Positions 9,187 through 24,100 of a stretch of 64,000 nucleotides of DNA are shown piece after piece. Origin of the DNA: Choristoneura fumiferana (taxonomy: Eukaryota; Arthropoda; Insecta; Lepidoptera; Tortricidae); assembly GCF_025370935.1 (NCBI RefSeq), contig NC_133499.1:9141755-9205754 (forward strand), read 5' to 3'. The notes beneath the pieces were generated by a model that saw only the letters and a program-made list of their open reading frames with translations, was not told where the DNA came from and made no database searches. The position numbers and the translations under genes are program-made. The stretch's first letter is position 1. Each line of letters begins with the position of its first letter.

Positions 9187-12100
9187 GTAACTATTTTTTT
9201 TTTGGTTAATCTAATAAATACATTTTCTTGTAAGAACATGTGAGAGGTTATTTCTCTAGGTATTTGTCTTTTGAATTCGCATAACAAAATGTAACCTCAG
9301 TTAACATTTGCGAGAAAAATCGTACAAGCTGCTTTACAGTACCGCTTTCGATAGAGCACTACAAACTCGACCGCTGTACGGGCTCTATCTACGAAGTGCA
9401 AAATTCGAACTTCGGTATCTTAACGTCCCACTGACGCTAATATTGATGAATACGAGTGTGAGAGGGACGGTACGATACGAACTTCGATTTTCGAATTTCG
9501 GAGTTTATTTACATTCTCTCCTCTTCTTCTTCAGCGCGTTCTTCAGCGTGTTGTTACCTTGTAATTTTAATAATTTGTTTTCTGTATCGCTTACTATGTC
9601 TGGTGTACAATAAAGAGTCTTTGTATTGCATTGTATTGTATTGTTATTTACATTATCAATCATCAATCACTGTATCATTACAGCAGTCAAATCTTAGACG
9701 ATATAGAAGGCTATTAATAGCACTTACAACTTGTTTCTAGTCTGTCAACGAAGATGAAAAGAACATTTTAAGATAAGGGTATTTCTATACTGTGTCGTTC
9801 ACCTAATGCGGTCGCCAAATCTCTTTCAAACTACTACGGGGAACAAATGTCGCCTTTACATTAGTCTAACGCACAGCAGTTTAAATAAATGAAACAAAAT
9901 TTTATTTGACATATTATTTATTAAGTACAACATAATATGTATACCTATCAATTTAATTTCATCATTTTTATACTTTTTACATCAAGTAAATTGCATAACC
10001 AGCACTAGTAGGTGCCAAATTATTTCCTTCTGCCGCGGCGCGGCGGCTCGCGCGTTGTGGTCGCAACTGTACCTAACGCTCCTCCTCACTCTGCTTGTCG
10101 TTGCACCTAATGTTCCGATGCCAAATCCTACTAATATTATAAATGTGAAAGTTTGTGAGTGAGTGAGTATGTTTGTTACTTCTTCACGCTGAAATGGTTG
10201 GACGGATTTGGATGAAATTTGGAAAAATTATAGTTTATAACCTGGATTAAAACATAGGATACATTTTATCTCGATGTTCCCATGGGATAGGGATAAAATC
10301 TTGAACTAATAACCGTTGGGCTTAGAGTCATGAAATTTGTTATGTAGGTAGCTGGACATCTGGAATAAACACCTAGGCTATTTTTTATCCCGATATTCCT
10401 ACGGGTTAGGGATAAAATCTTGAAATAACAACCGCTGGGCTTAGAGTCATGAAATTTGGCCATGGGTGTTTTAATTTAATGTCAATGTAAACCACAGTGT
10501 AATTTTAGGGAATTCCCACGAGAATTTGATAAAATCTTGGTATTTTAATTCAACTGCTGTATCTAATGACTTATGCGCGCGAAGCCGCGTGTAAACGCTA
10601 GTTGACAATAAAAGTTATTTTGCTATGAAAATGAGTACTATGCACAATCTAATTAATTTGCTGTGCAGTCAGTATTTTTGATGTGATTGTAGTATTTTTG
10701 TATATTGTAGATTGATGTACATTTTCGAATTATCTGCAGTGCTAGTTTTGCTAAACATTTAGTTTATTTGTATTGAAATAATTTAATTGATATATAAATG
10801 ATGAGAATACATTGATAGGCAATTATTTATTTGATGTGCAATTAATAATTTCCCTTTATGAAACAATAATTTACCAAAAAAAATATGTATTAACTGTAAA
10901 ATTGCGATAAGTTGTTTTAGCAAATGATTTTTTGCCAAATGATAATTTGAGTAAAATATTTTGGGATGTGATCGATACCATCAGCCAAACATGTGGTCTA
11001 CCACCCTAAAGTTGATAATCGTTTGCATGTCACAAAACAATAATGCCAATAGATGTGTCTGTCAACTTGAAAGTTGGACTTTAGCGACATATCTATTTGA
11101 TAGGAACTTGTTTAATAATTGATAGACCACTTATTTGGCTGATGGTACTTTGGGAGAAGTTTTTTGCCCATACATTAGTAATCCATCTTTATTCAATTTA
11201 GGCAACAAGCACTTATGAAGCTTTCAAGTTTATGTAAATTGACTTGGACATTTTGTTTCTCAGGCGGAGCAGGGGCAGGGTGACAGCGGGGAGATGGTGT
11301 CGGGAGGGGGGCTGTTCGAGTTCGAGGCTGCTGACGCCGACAGCGAGCCCATCCTGCCCAAGCCTACCATCAAGCTGGACGGCGTCAGGGTAAGTAGCGG
11401 TGCAGGGCAGGTTTTTATCTACACCCATATAGTAAATCCTCAATTATGCCTTCAAAATCCATAGATAATGACCAGCATTACGACATTGGATTCTATTATG
11501 AACACGGCTGTATCGTAATGGTCATTACGATACAGAAATCTGTATTGTAATGAGATTTCAAACATCATTGCAGCAGCAGGTCGTTGCGGGCGCAGCTCGT
11601 GGGGCAGACATACCTGCCTAGTAAGAGTTAATGCAGGTCATTATCAATGGTTCGCGGAACACATGATAGAGGATTCAATATATGGATGTAGATTAAATAT
11701 TGCCCACACTCGTGTTTTAAGGACCCCTATTACGATACAGTTGAATAAAATACTATTATACTCACAACTTTCTGATGATATGAGTTTAATATAATTAAGT
11801 ACCTACTTTCAATCAATCAATCAATGTGTTACTAACAATAGGTAAACCAATGGATCTGAGTAGGTAAATAAATTATTATTATTATTGTTATGCCAGTTTA
11901 ATGTTATGCCAATACGGTATTTGACTATTTTGTAAGTATATGTTTTATAAATTAAAACTACACAATGCCTGTTATCGAATAGAAAAACAATTTTTAAGCT
12001 ACTTTTACAAATAAAGTTATAAAGGTTTGAAATTCAAGATTAGACAGAGAAAGACATACTGGCATGTGACGTCACACGCCAGTACCGTCATACTTGCTGC

Positions 12101-15100
12101 ATAAAGAAAAGCGTTTGAGAAAGAGACAGGTATATAGGTTTTTCAAAAAAAAAAATATAAATCCAATTTTCAACCGATTTAAATTTTCTCTTCGCTAAAC
12201 ACTATCTGTATATCTATATTTTCATAATAATATTAAGATATGGCAACATCAGGAGTTGTCAAATACCGTATTCCCTCATGTAAATTCATATTAACTGATG
12301 TTATTATGGGTTATTGATTTCAACGGATGCTGACAGATGATTTGATTGAACTAGAAAAGAGCTGTGGCTTTAAAGGGTTAATAACCTAACCATAAAAATT
12401 TCATTTTTAATACAAGCTTTTTTTTGCTGACTGTACTTTTTGTTGACTGTACTTGTAGTGTCACCCAAACTACATTTGCATACCAAATTTCAAGTCGATG
12501 CCTATTAACCGTTGAAGAGTTCTGTCCTGCAGAGACGAACCTGGCCGGACTACCAGGATGTCACTACTAGAGTATTGTATTGTCACGCGATTTACAAGTA
12601 TTCCAAATTTCAAGCTCATAGTCACTCAAACGGCTATGGAGAGGTCCATGCTCGGGGTTTCTCTGCGGGATGGAATCAGAAATGATGATATCCGCAGTAG
12701 AACTAAGGTTACCGACATAGCCCAAAGAATTACGAAACTGAAGTGGCAGTGGGTGGGGCACTTGGCCGATGGGGTCAGAAGGTTCTCGAATGGCGTCCGC
12801 GGACCGGGAGACGAGCTGTCGGTAGGCCTCCAACAAGATGGAGCGGCGACCTGGTTAAGATCGCGGGGTCGCGGTGGATGCGGAAAGCACAAGACCGGTC
12901 TGAGTGGAGTCTTGGGGGAGGCCTATGGCCGGCAGTGGACGTCTTTCGGCTGACATGATGATGATGGGACAGGTGAAACTAAATAAAAGATGTGAGGTGC
13001 ATAGGAGAAATTCGTGTCTGTATCGTTGTCCAGCGGTGGTGTAGCGGTATACCACACGACACGGCACGGAATGCCGAGGACCTGGTTTCGATTCCCGGCG
13101 CTGGTCTTATTTTTCTGGTTTTTCTGTGCATCTATATTTCAGTTTGTGTTTTCGATATAGGTTTTACGGGATGACCGTAAAAGTAACAAAAAATTTGGAA
13201 TTGAAATAAAAAATACAAAAAGACTCCAAAAAAAAAACAATCTTAAATAAAAGCTTGTAAAAAAGGGGCTATTTTAGGGGTTAATCCGGCCGTGCGCCTG
13301 TGGGCTAGGCCCCTGTCCAGCAGTGGGCGTGTGGCAGCGGGGGCTGGGGCGTCTCTTCTGTCTCTTCTGTGCTCATTTTGCATGCCAGTTTCTGGTGAAA
13401 TGTGTGAGACCATAAAATGTAAATTAGTATTTGTATTTGATGGTGTTTGATGGTGGCGGCGGCACTCGGCAGGCGCGCGTGGACCGCGTGCACGTGGAGG
13501 GCCTGGCGCGGACGCGGGACGACCTGGTGCGCGGCGCGGTCGATGACCTGTTCCACGCCACGCACTTCCAGGACGTGGTGCTGAGGGCGCACAGGGTGAG
13601 AGCGACTATAGACTATAGCCCGTCACACACTAACCAGATACGATAACACACGCATATCTGAACGCATATCTGTTTTAGCATAACTTTAAAAAGATACTTA
13701 AAAAGTATTTAGTAGAAACTCTTCCATAAGACATAGTTGTAACAATAATTATAATAGTTTATGTAAGAATAATATATACATTACATTATTTTATATTTTA
13801 TAGAGACTGTATCCTGCAGACAAACTGTGTAAACAGTTTTGCAGGGCTATGTGCAAAAAACCTATGTAAAAAATAATGTCAAATAAATACTTTTTCATTC
13901 ATTCATAGCGTTCTTTGAGTTATATCAATTTGGGGAGAGTCACTGATTATAAACCAAGAATACTGTTAACTGTTATTTATTCCCAAAAGGACGAGTACAC
14001 AGTCCTATGGGCGGGAGACTACTCGCGTGCCCGTCGGTATAGCTAACCTATAAAGATATCGCTATATGGGTAGCTATACAACTGTGTCACTACACTGTCA
14101 ATATCGCTCCCTATACGATTCAATATGAGCTCACACACAGCGCAGATAACTTATATTTTATCGTGAAGTATCTGTGGGCACCGACATATATCGAGAGATG
14201 GCAAAGATATTATCTGCGTATATAAATTATCTGGTTGATGTGAGAGCCCCGCTGCACGCGAGTAAATCTAGAAAAGATAAACACGAAAACATTCCGCACC
14301 GAAAAACAAGTCTACTCAGTTTGAAGGATTTAGACTGAATGTATCGTCTCCTATATTATCGTATCTGCGTAGTGTGTGATAGTTTCAGATCATTAAGTTA
14401 TTATACGCAGATAAAATATTATCGTATCTGCGTAGTGTGTGACACGCTTAAATCGAGTTTAGCTATCGATAATCGAGTTTGGCTAATCCGTAAGGCTTGT
14501 TCGGACTAGGCTAGTATTTTAGTCTAGTAGCGAGTAATTTAGTAGCTAAACGTGTCTGAACACCAAATAATTAGTCGAGCAGATTAGTAAGTAATTTAGT
14601 CGAGTTAATCCATTTTATTCTATTTTTTTTTAGTAGTTTAGTAGTGAGTAGCACCCCCCCACCACGCGTCCGTGCTTACTCGGCCGCCGGCTAAACAAGT
14701 CCGAACCTGACGATTTACTCGAGTTCATTAGTTGGCGTGAAAATGTCGTTTCGCTGGAGCGAGGAAACCACTTTAATACTAGACTGTAATGCGAACGATT
14801 TTTAGGCAGTAGCGAATAGTTTAGCTACTAAATTACTCGCTACTAGACTAAAATACTAGCCTAGTCCGAACAAGCCTGTAGCCCTTCTTCCCGGGAGCAA
14901 CGGCAGCCGCCGCTCTGCTCGCGCGGCCCCGACCCGACGAACCAGACACCGGCGCACAACTACCCGCGTTTTCATTGTCAATTTTATTGTAACTGTCAAA
15001 TGTAGAGAGTTTCTTTTGTAATAGTTCATGGCATCACAAACACATTCCTTGGACGGCTCTGGTTGTAGCGCACCGTCAGGCCCCTGTACCACAAAAGTTA

Positions 15101-18100
15101 CAAGTGACAAAAGTTGACAAAGTTGTCAGGTTTGTCATAGTAAAATGTTACAATTTTGTCGAGTTGTAGCACTTGTAACTTTTGTGGTACAGGGGGCTGG
15201 TCGTTATGTTTTTTTCACATCTCCCCTTCAGAAATAGTTATTTGTGTCACAAGGGAGCAAAATGGTGTATTTCGGCGAGGGCGTCCAGATCGGCGAAGTT
15301 GCACTTTGCTCCCTCTCGTCATGGGGGAAAAGTTACTTATCTGAAGGAGAGGTGTGAAATAGTTATTTGTGTCACAAGGGAGCAAATGGTGTATTTACGG
15401 CGAGTGCGTAAATTGAATCCAGAATGTAGCGAAGGATTCTACAATAGAATCCTGAGCGTAATGAAGGATTCAAGTGTTAACGCCCAAGATGAAAATAATT
15501 TTTCACACCTCTCCTTCAGAAAAGTAACTTTTCCTCCCTGACGAGAGGGAGCAAAGTGCAACTTTTCTGTTCAAGGCTTTTCTAAGTGTTTTATTGCAAA
15601 TGCCATTTTTTGAAGTTGATAATTGTAAAGCCACACCATTTTCTACGCTGGTTATTCTTTGATATTATTAAGAATATTTTTTTTCAAGTTTTTTAATGCT
15701 CTGTGTGAAAAGTTGTATGAGCCACTAGGGAGCAAAATTATTTTCATCTTGGGCGTTAACACTTGAATCCCTCATTACGCTCAGGATTCTACTTTAGAAT
15801 CCCTCGCTACGCTCATGATTCTATTGTAGAATCCTTCGCTACATTCTGGATTCAATGTACGCCCTCGCCGTAAATACCCGATTTTGCTCCCTTGTGACCC
15901 AAATAACTAGGGTACAGATAGTTGAAGTCAGTTGTGCGCGCGGCCCCATGTGGGTGTGTGGGTACAGCGATAAGAACACGTCTTGCTCGCACGACGACTG
16001 CCGCGTCACGGCGCACGCGCACACAGGGCCGCGCGCACGACCGAGTTGAACTATCGGTAGCGTCTGTGGGTCATTGAACTGAACAATGCGCGCGGTGGGC
16101 TGTACGCAGGTGCGGCGCGCGCTGGACGCGCTGGGCTGCTTCCGGTCGGTGGGCGTGTTCATCGACGTGTCCCACGGGCCGCACGCCACGCCCGAGGGGC
16201 TCGAGGTACAAGACACACGCGACACACGCGACACACGCAGGTGCGGCGCGCGCTGGACGCGCTGGGCTGCTTCCGGTCGGTGGGCGTGTTCATCGACGTG
16301 TCCCACGGGCCGCACGCCACGCCCGAGGGGCTCGAGGTACAAGACACACGCGACACACGCGACACACGCAGGTGCGGCGCGCGCTGGACGCGCTGGGCTG
16401 CTTCCGGTCGGTGGGCGTGTTCATCGACGTGTCCCACGGGCCGCACGCCACGCCCGAGGGGCTCGAGGTACAAGACACACGCGACACACGCGACACACGC
16501 AGGTGCGGCGCGCGCTGGACGCGCTGGGCTGCTTCCGGTCGGTGGGCGTGTTCATCGACGTGTCCCACGGGCCGCACGCCACGCCCGAGGGGCTCGAGGT
16601 ACAAGACACACAAGACACTGTGTTGTGTGTCGGCATATCTGTATGTCATTATGCCATAACATATTAGGGGCTAGTGTTATCATCAGATACAGCAGTTGAG
16701 TCTAAATTCCGGGATTTCACAAAAGCCTGTTTCCACCAGAGATGTGTTTTGCAGGTGGTAGGACCTCGTGCAAGGTCCGCCCGGATTGCTACCACCATCT
16801 TGCTCGCTAATCCTGCCGTGAAGCAGCAGTGCTTGCACGTTGTTTCGGCGTGGAGAGTAAGACAGCCGGTGAAATTATTGGCACTTGAGGTATCCCATCT
16901 TAGGCCTCTAGGTTGCCAACGCTGCAATACCCCTGGTGTTGCAGATGTTTATGGGCGGTGGTGATCTCTTACCATCAGGAGACCCACTTGCTTGTTTGCC
17001 AAACAGTCGAATAAAAAATAAAAAAAAAGATGTGCGAGGGTGTGTTGCGAGAAATGTGTTTTTCATGAACCAATAGACACCTTCCTCGCCTTAGAGCGTT
17101 TTCAGATTATCCGATCCGATATCGGTACTGGGGCAAGTAAAATGTATGAAACACGAGTATGTACCATCAGCCAAATAAGTGGTATATACATTAGTGATGA
17201 ATATTCGCATATTTTTGCATATTCCCATTCGCATTCGCAAAATTTCTGCGAATGTTTTGCGAATATGAATATTAGAAAAAAAAATACAATTACTAGATAA
17301 TAGATAGATAGGTTAATAAAATCAAAATACATTCATTTCTTACGTTTTTTATACAAAAAAAAAACAACTTAATCTCGTAATCACATTATCAGTCTTCTCA
17401 CTTAATCATTTGGTATTATTTATTTATTTTCATCACTAATTGACATTTACAGTCAGTTGTGGTGTTGGGCGTTAAGCCTAAGAGTACATGATATATAAAG
17501 GGATGGAGTGGAGGTGTGTGAGTGCACACTATACAGTTGATTAGCGTTTAAGACCTATTGTCGTGGTTGACCTGCCTTGTTATTTTGGACATTATTCCAA
17601 AATTCTTAGAATTCTTTATTCATTGTACAATTTGTACTTTATAAAGTACATTCGGCCGTTGTTCTTAGTGTTAATTAGTCCTTTATAAAGTACGCGAGGA
17701 GTTAGGAGGCTGTGACGGGTCAAAAACGCCATGTAAATACCGGTCTCTGTTCCTCGTGTCGGCAGGTGACGTTCCAGGTGAAGGAGCTGTCCAGGATCGT
17801 GGGCGGGGTCAACACCACCGTCACCGAGAACGAGGGCAATCTCGTGCTGGGTGAGTCAACGAGCTGTGCGTGTGTTTAAAACACCATTCGGCTCAGGCCT
17901 GAAATATCCGTTTACCTAAAATGTATTTTTCCCAAAATGTCTGCTTTTCACAATGCCAACACGTCTTTTGCATAATGTCAGCTGTTTAAAATTGCCTGTC
18001 TCCAAGAATGACAGTTTTTGTATCATCATCATCATCCCAGCCTATATACGTCCCAGTGCTGGGCACAGGCAATTTTTAACCCCCGACGCTAAGAGAGGGG

Positions 18101-21100
18101 TGCTAAAGTTTGACCGCTATGTGCGTCTGTGTGTTGGTCTGTGGCACCGTAGCTCTTAAACGGGCGAAGAAGTCAGATTTGTAGCGATGGTTCTTATGTA
18201 CAATGTGGTCTATTTCCAAAAACACCATTTTATCACATTTAAGTAAAAGAAATACTAATTGATCGTGTGTATATTTGAAAAATAACGTTTGACCTTTGTT
18301 TGACTTTCATCGTAAATAAACGTTATGTAACTAAACCGCCTGATCCTTACACTGACAGGTGACAGAAGACACTACGTTTTTTTTTAATAATTGTGACGGG
18401 CAAAGATAACGTAGCTTTTAACGCCATGGTAACTGTTAACTATAATTCCGGTAACTTATAAATGGAATAAAAAAGTTAATACCCAATTAATACCAAAATT
18501 AAAATAGATTACTAAGAATTAATCGTCCCTCAATAGTCTGCTATGAAATGCAACTCGTATGTATGTTCTTGAATGGTCTATATGGGGATTGTACAACAAG
18601 AGCATAAAAAATAAAAAGTACATAGAAAGTGAATTATTGTTTCCACTGTTGCTATTTCGTTTCCTCGCCATCGAAGTGAAAAGCAGTGTAAAACTCGAGC
18701 ATTAAACCCATTTTCCCCTCGACGTGTCTATCCACCCTCGCCGTACCGGCTCGGCTATATGAGCGTCTCGGGTAAAATGGCTTGTTTTATGCTCTTGTTG
18801 CACTATCTACTATTGACTTTGTCCCCCCCCCCCCCCCGGGCAGGCGTGAAGCTGCCGAACGTGTTCGGGCGCGGGGAGAAGATCCAGTCGGAGTACAGTA
18901 TGGGGTACCGCAGCTCGTCCAACTTCAGCGTCGCCGCCACCAAGCCCTACCCGCACAAGGCCTGGGTGCCCGTGTGAGTACACGCGCACACACACAGACA
19001 GACATGCACACACAGACACTCACGCGCGCACACACAGACACACACACATATTTTCTAATGAAGGTTTTCACAGAGGCGAAATATCGCAAGATGGCGTTAG
19101 TAAATTACACTTACACCTACACCTTTTGCAGGTGGTAGGACCTTGTGCAAGGTCCGCCCGGATTGCTACCACCATCTTGCTCGCTAATCCTGCCGTGAAG
19201 CAGCAGTGCTTGCACTGTTGTGTTTCGGCGTGGAGAGTAAGACAGCCAGGCAGGTGAAATTACTGGCACGCGAGGTATCCCATCTTAGGCCTCTAGGTTG
19301 GCAACGCATCTGCAACCCCCTGGTGTTGCAGGTGTCTATGGGCGGTGGTGATCTCTTACCATCAGGAGACCCACATGCTCGTTTGCCATCCAGTCGAATA
19401 AAAAAAAAAAAAAACACCTGTTGACCATGTGACCTACTTTTTAACCCCTGACGCAAAAAGAGGGATGTTATACGTTTGTCCGCTATGTGTCTGTCTGTCT
19501 GTCTGTGGTACCGTAGCTCTTAAACGGGTGAACCGATTTGAATGCTTTTTTTTATTAAACCGGTTTTCTAGCGATTCTTAGACATGTTGATTCAAAATCG
19601 GAGATATTGAACTTAGAAGTGACAAAGTCGGGGATTTTCCAGCTTTTTACAAGCTTTTCTTTAGTTTCACCTGCCCCGTTGTGTCTGTAATCAAATCTTG
19701 CAAGTTAAATTTGACAACTTCCAGTAGTCAGATTGACTTGAAATGTGGAATACTTATAAATCGCGTGACAATACAATAATCTGGTAGTGACATCCTGGTA
19801 GTCCAGCCAGGATCGTCTCCGCAGGACGGAACTCTTCAACGGTTAATAGCATCGACTTGAAATTTGGCATGCAAATGTAATTTGGGTGACAATGCCACTT
19901 AGTACAGTCAAGAAAAAGTACAGTCAGCAAAAAAAGCTTGTATTAAAAATGCAATTTTTACGTTGTATATTGTTGGGTTATTAAACAAGTTCCTTTGATT
20001 GTGTCGGTCAGGCTGTCCGCGTCGGTGTACCAGCAGAACCACGAGTACCCGTGGTCGGGCTACCGGCTGCTGGACCGCGGGCTGCTGCTCGGCGTCGCCT
20101 TCAACACCTCGCCCGCCGTGAGTACCACCACCATCATCATCATCATCATCATGCATCTTCAGTAGCCTGGAGGGGGTCAACTCCAGGGAGCTCCTAGCTT
20201 CAGCGCGCCAGGTTCCATCAACATCATTACATCTTCAGTAGCCTGCAGTGGGTCAACTCCAGGGAGCTCCTAGCTTCAGCGCGCCAGGTTCCATCAACAT
20301 CATTACATCTTCAGTAGCCTGCAGTGGGTCAACTCCAGGGAGCTCCTAGCTTCAGCGCGCCAGGTTCCATCAACATCATTACATCTTCAGTAGCCTGCAG
20401 TGGCCAACTCCAGGGAGCTCCTAGCTTCAGCGCGCCAGGTTCCATCAACATCATTACATCTTCAGTAGCCTGCAGTGGGCCAACTCCAGGGAGCTCCTAG
20501 CTTCAGCGCGCCAGGTTCCATCAACATCATTACATCTTCAGTAGCCTGCAGTGGGTCAACTCCAGGGAGCTCCTAGCTTCAGCGCGCCAGGTTCCATCAA
20601 CATCATTACATCTTCAGTAGCCTGCAGTGGGCCAACTCCAGGGAGCTCCTGGCTTCAGCGCGCCAGGTTCCATCAACATCATTACATCTTCAGTAGCCTG
20701 CAGTGGGTCAACTCCAGGGAGCTCCTAGCTTCAGCGCGCCAGGTTCCATCAACATCATTACATCTTCAGTAGCCTGCAGTGGGTCAACTCCAGGGAGCTC
20801 CTGGCTTCAGCGCGCCAGGTTCCATCAACATCATTACATCTTCAGTAGCCTGCAGTGGGTCAACTCCAGGGAGCTCCTAGCTTCAGCACGCCAGGTTCCA
20901 TCATCATTATCATCATACTTTTGAATTCATAACTTTGAATCAGCTTTTAGCTCCAGTATTCCCGGACCGGTACCCGGTTCCCGGGATCTTGGGTATAAGT
21001 AAGAGTGTTATATCGAAAATACAAACTGAAATATAGATGCACAGAAAAACCAGAAAAATAAGACCAGCGCTGGGAATCGAACCCAGGTCCTCGGCATTCC

Positions 21101-24100
21101 GCTACACCACCGCTGGACAACGATACAGACACGAATTTCTCCTATGCACCTCTTATCTCAGCTTGTGTTGTTTCTTATTTAGCCACTTAAGCAGCGACAC
21201 TAGCGACATCTATGCCGTAGCCCTCATCGAGAAACTTTGGGCTCGATTCCCAGCGCTGGTCTTATTTTTCTGGTTTTCTGTGCATCTATATTTCAGTATG
21301 TATTTTCGATATAGGTTTTACGTGATGACCGTAAAAGTAACAAAAAGTTTGGAATTGAAATAAAAAATACAAAAAGATTAAAAAAAAAAACTTAAGAGTG
21401 TAATGTAGATTAAGACCATTTTTCCGGACTGTATGTCTGTCTGTCTGTTGCAGACGAAGCACCAGCTGCAGTGGGAGGGTCTGGTGCGCGAGACGGCCGT
21501 GCTCAGCAAAACCACCAGCTTCAAGATTCGCGAGAGCAGCGGTTCGTATACTTCCCATAGTCTTGGTTATTCGCCGCGCGTGAATCTAGTGGAACGGTGT
21601 TACCGAACACTCGTCTCGTTTTACAAGCTTTTAGTCTCGTCTCGTTTTTTAGTTTAGTAGTGTAGTTTTTTTTTAGTCGCTTTTAGGCACTTGTCCCACC
21701 GCCGACGATCAGCGAGAAGCGAGTAGAGCGAGTAACTAGAAACGAGTGGGCGAGCAGCGAGAAGCGAGTGTAGTTTTGTCGCTCGGCTGTAAGCGAGTGT
21801 TCGCGTGCGACGGGCGATTACTCGCTCCACTCGACTCGCTCGTGCGGGGCGGCCGCCAAGCTGACATCGCTGAGCGAGTATCTATAGCTCAGCGAGTTTT
21901 ATAGCTCTTGTCGCTGCGACAAAAGATGTAAGAGCGAGTTGTCGCCGACAGTGTGAACAGCCAGCGATCAACTATTAATATATGTATCTCTTTTACTCAC
22001 ACAGGATCTTATCTTTTGTTCGTTTCTTGAGCGAGAAAATAGTCGATAGCCAATCGTTTCCTCGTTGGCGGTGAGACAACTACCTTATACCTTGGAAGCT
22101 TCCAGTGGTCTGATTGACTTGGATTTTGGCATACGTTACGTAAATCTGGTGACAATACATTAATCTCGTGGTGGCATATTGTTGGTTCAGCCAGGATCGT
22201 CTCCGCAAGAAGGAACTTCTCAATGGTGAATAACATCGACTTCAAATTTGTTACGGAAATGTAGTTTAGTCATCTAAAGAAACACATTTGCACAGTCAGC
22301 AAGTAAGCTTGTATTAAGAATACAATAAAAACCCATTAAAGTTCCGTACCCGAATTGACTAGTTCCTTATAAAAAAATAATAAGTTCACCAGTTACGAAG
22401 ATCACAGATGCTGCTAAAAATCCTAACGATCAGCCTGCAGGCCGTTCGACCGGTACTTTATCGTATCGTGTATGTAAAACTACAGTTTTGTATGATGTTT
22501 TAAAACTGTACCTTCGATTGGAACAGTACAAAAATTCGAAAAGAAAAATCGGAATGGATGGATAGGGGCTACAATTAAACCCATAACCGCTGAAATGAAA
22601 CGATAAACTGCAGCGTGTGTAAGAATTTACGATAAATCGTACCGATCGAATGGTGCAGTAGGATTGTAGTAGGATTTTTCCTAGCGTATGTGACTGTGTG
22701 TGGGTCCTATTATGAGGGCAGGATAGCAACTTTGTCTAGACATAGCAACTTTGCCCACCAATGGCAACTTTGCCCGAACGTGGTGTCATTGCCCGCACGC
22801 GGCAACTTTGCCCACCAATGGCAACTTTGCCCGAACGTGTCATTGCCCGCACGCGGCAACTTTGTCCACCAATGGCAACTTCGCCCGGACGTGGTAATTT
22901 AGCCCGAACGCGGCAACTTTGCCCACCAATGGCAACTTTACTCATCTTAGCAACTTCCCCCAGGTCCACAGATGAAGTCTGTCCTGCGGCACATAGTGTC
23001 GGTGGACCACCGCGACGAGCCCATCTTCCCGACGCGCGGGACGTGGGTTCAGTTCTCGAGCGAGGTCGCCGGGCTGGGCGGCGGCGTGGCGCACGTCAAG
23101 ACAGAAATGCAGGCGCAGGCCAACGTCGAGCTGATGGAGAATGTGGTGAGTACGAGTTTCCACGCTAAAGGTCTCTACCGTATCATTCTATGACCGTAAT
23201 AGGAAAGGAACGTGTCAGGCACGGTATGTAAAGCAACAAGGACTACAAGATGTCGAGTTTGACGCTCCGTGTTTGACACGCGACTGCACGTGCTAGTGGG
23301 CACAGTCTTCGACACGATGCTGTTACGGTCATGGTACGATACGGTGTAATAGGTAGAGACCTTAAGTGCTCGTTATTGTCTAAATTGAACAATAGTAGAT
23401 TTTACAACAAGAGCATAAAACGAGCCATTTCACCCGAGCCGGTATGGCGAGGGTGGATAGACACGCCGAGGGGAAAATGGGTTTAATTCTAGAGTTTTCA
23501 CTTTGATGGCGAGGAAATTAAATAGCAACAGTGGAAACAAAATTGTTCATACTATGTACCTTTTATCGTTCACGCATTACTATTTATTATACTTATAAAT
23601 TTTTAGTTTTATTGATTTTTAGTTAAGAAAGAAAAGCTAATGAAAGCTGTATGGACGCCTTGGGTAAAATGCTGTTTTATGCTCTAGTTGTACAATCTAC
23701 TATTAGAGTTTAACTTTGATCCAGGTGTTGCAAGTGACGGGCGCGGCGGGCATACTCCACGACGTGTTCGGGACCGAGCTGCCGGACAACTTCTTCCTGG
23801 GGGGGCCCACCGGCGTGCGGGGCTTCAGGCAGCGCGGGCTCGGCCCCCAGCAGGACGGACACGCGCTCGCGGACGGTGAGGGGGACAGGGGGGCGGGGCC
23901 CACCGGCGTGCGGGGCTTCAGGCAGCGCGGGCTCGGCCCCAGCAGGACGGACACGCGCTCGGCGGACGGGTGAGGGGGGACAGGGGGCGGGGGCCCACCG
24001 GCGTGCGGGGCTTCAGGCAGCGCGGGCTCGGCCCCCAGCAGGACGGACACGCGCTCGGCGGACGGGAGGGGGGACAGGGGCGGGGGCCACCGGGCGGCCG

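Noticed and set aside
12992..13174. Sixty-codon plus-strand frame
   Set aside because: Lies entirely in a tRNA-derived SINE.
16206..16598. CRISPR-like regular repeats and spacers (also the 20125 and 26629 arrays)
   Set aside because: Spacers are identical rather than unique, units are coding exons, and the DNA is eukaryotic.
16086..16699. Read-through frames of 95-193 codons over the exon 4 array
   Set aside because: They cross the donor/acceptor spacers; the true coding parts are the 96-bp exons.
22690..23168. Frames of 70-135 codons with ATLPERG or NFAHQWQLCPN repeats
   Set aside because: Translation of the ggcaactttgccc minisatellite; the real exon there is SAM50 exon 9 in another phase.
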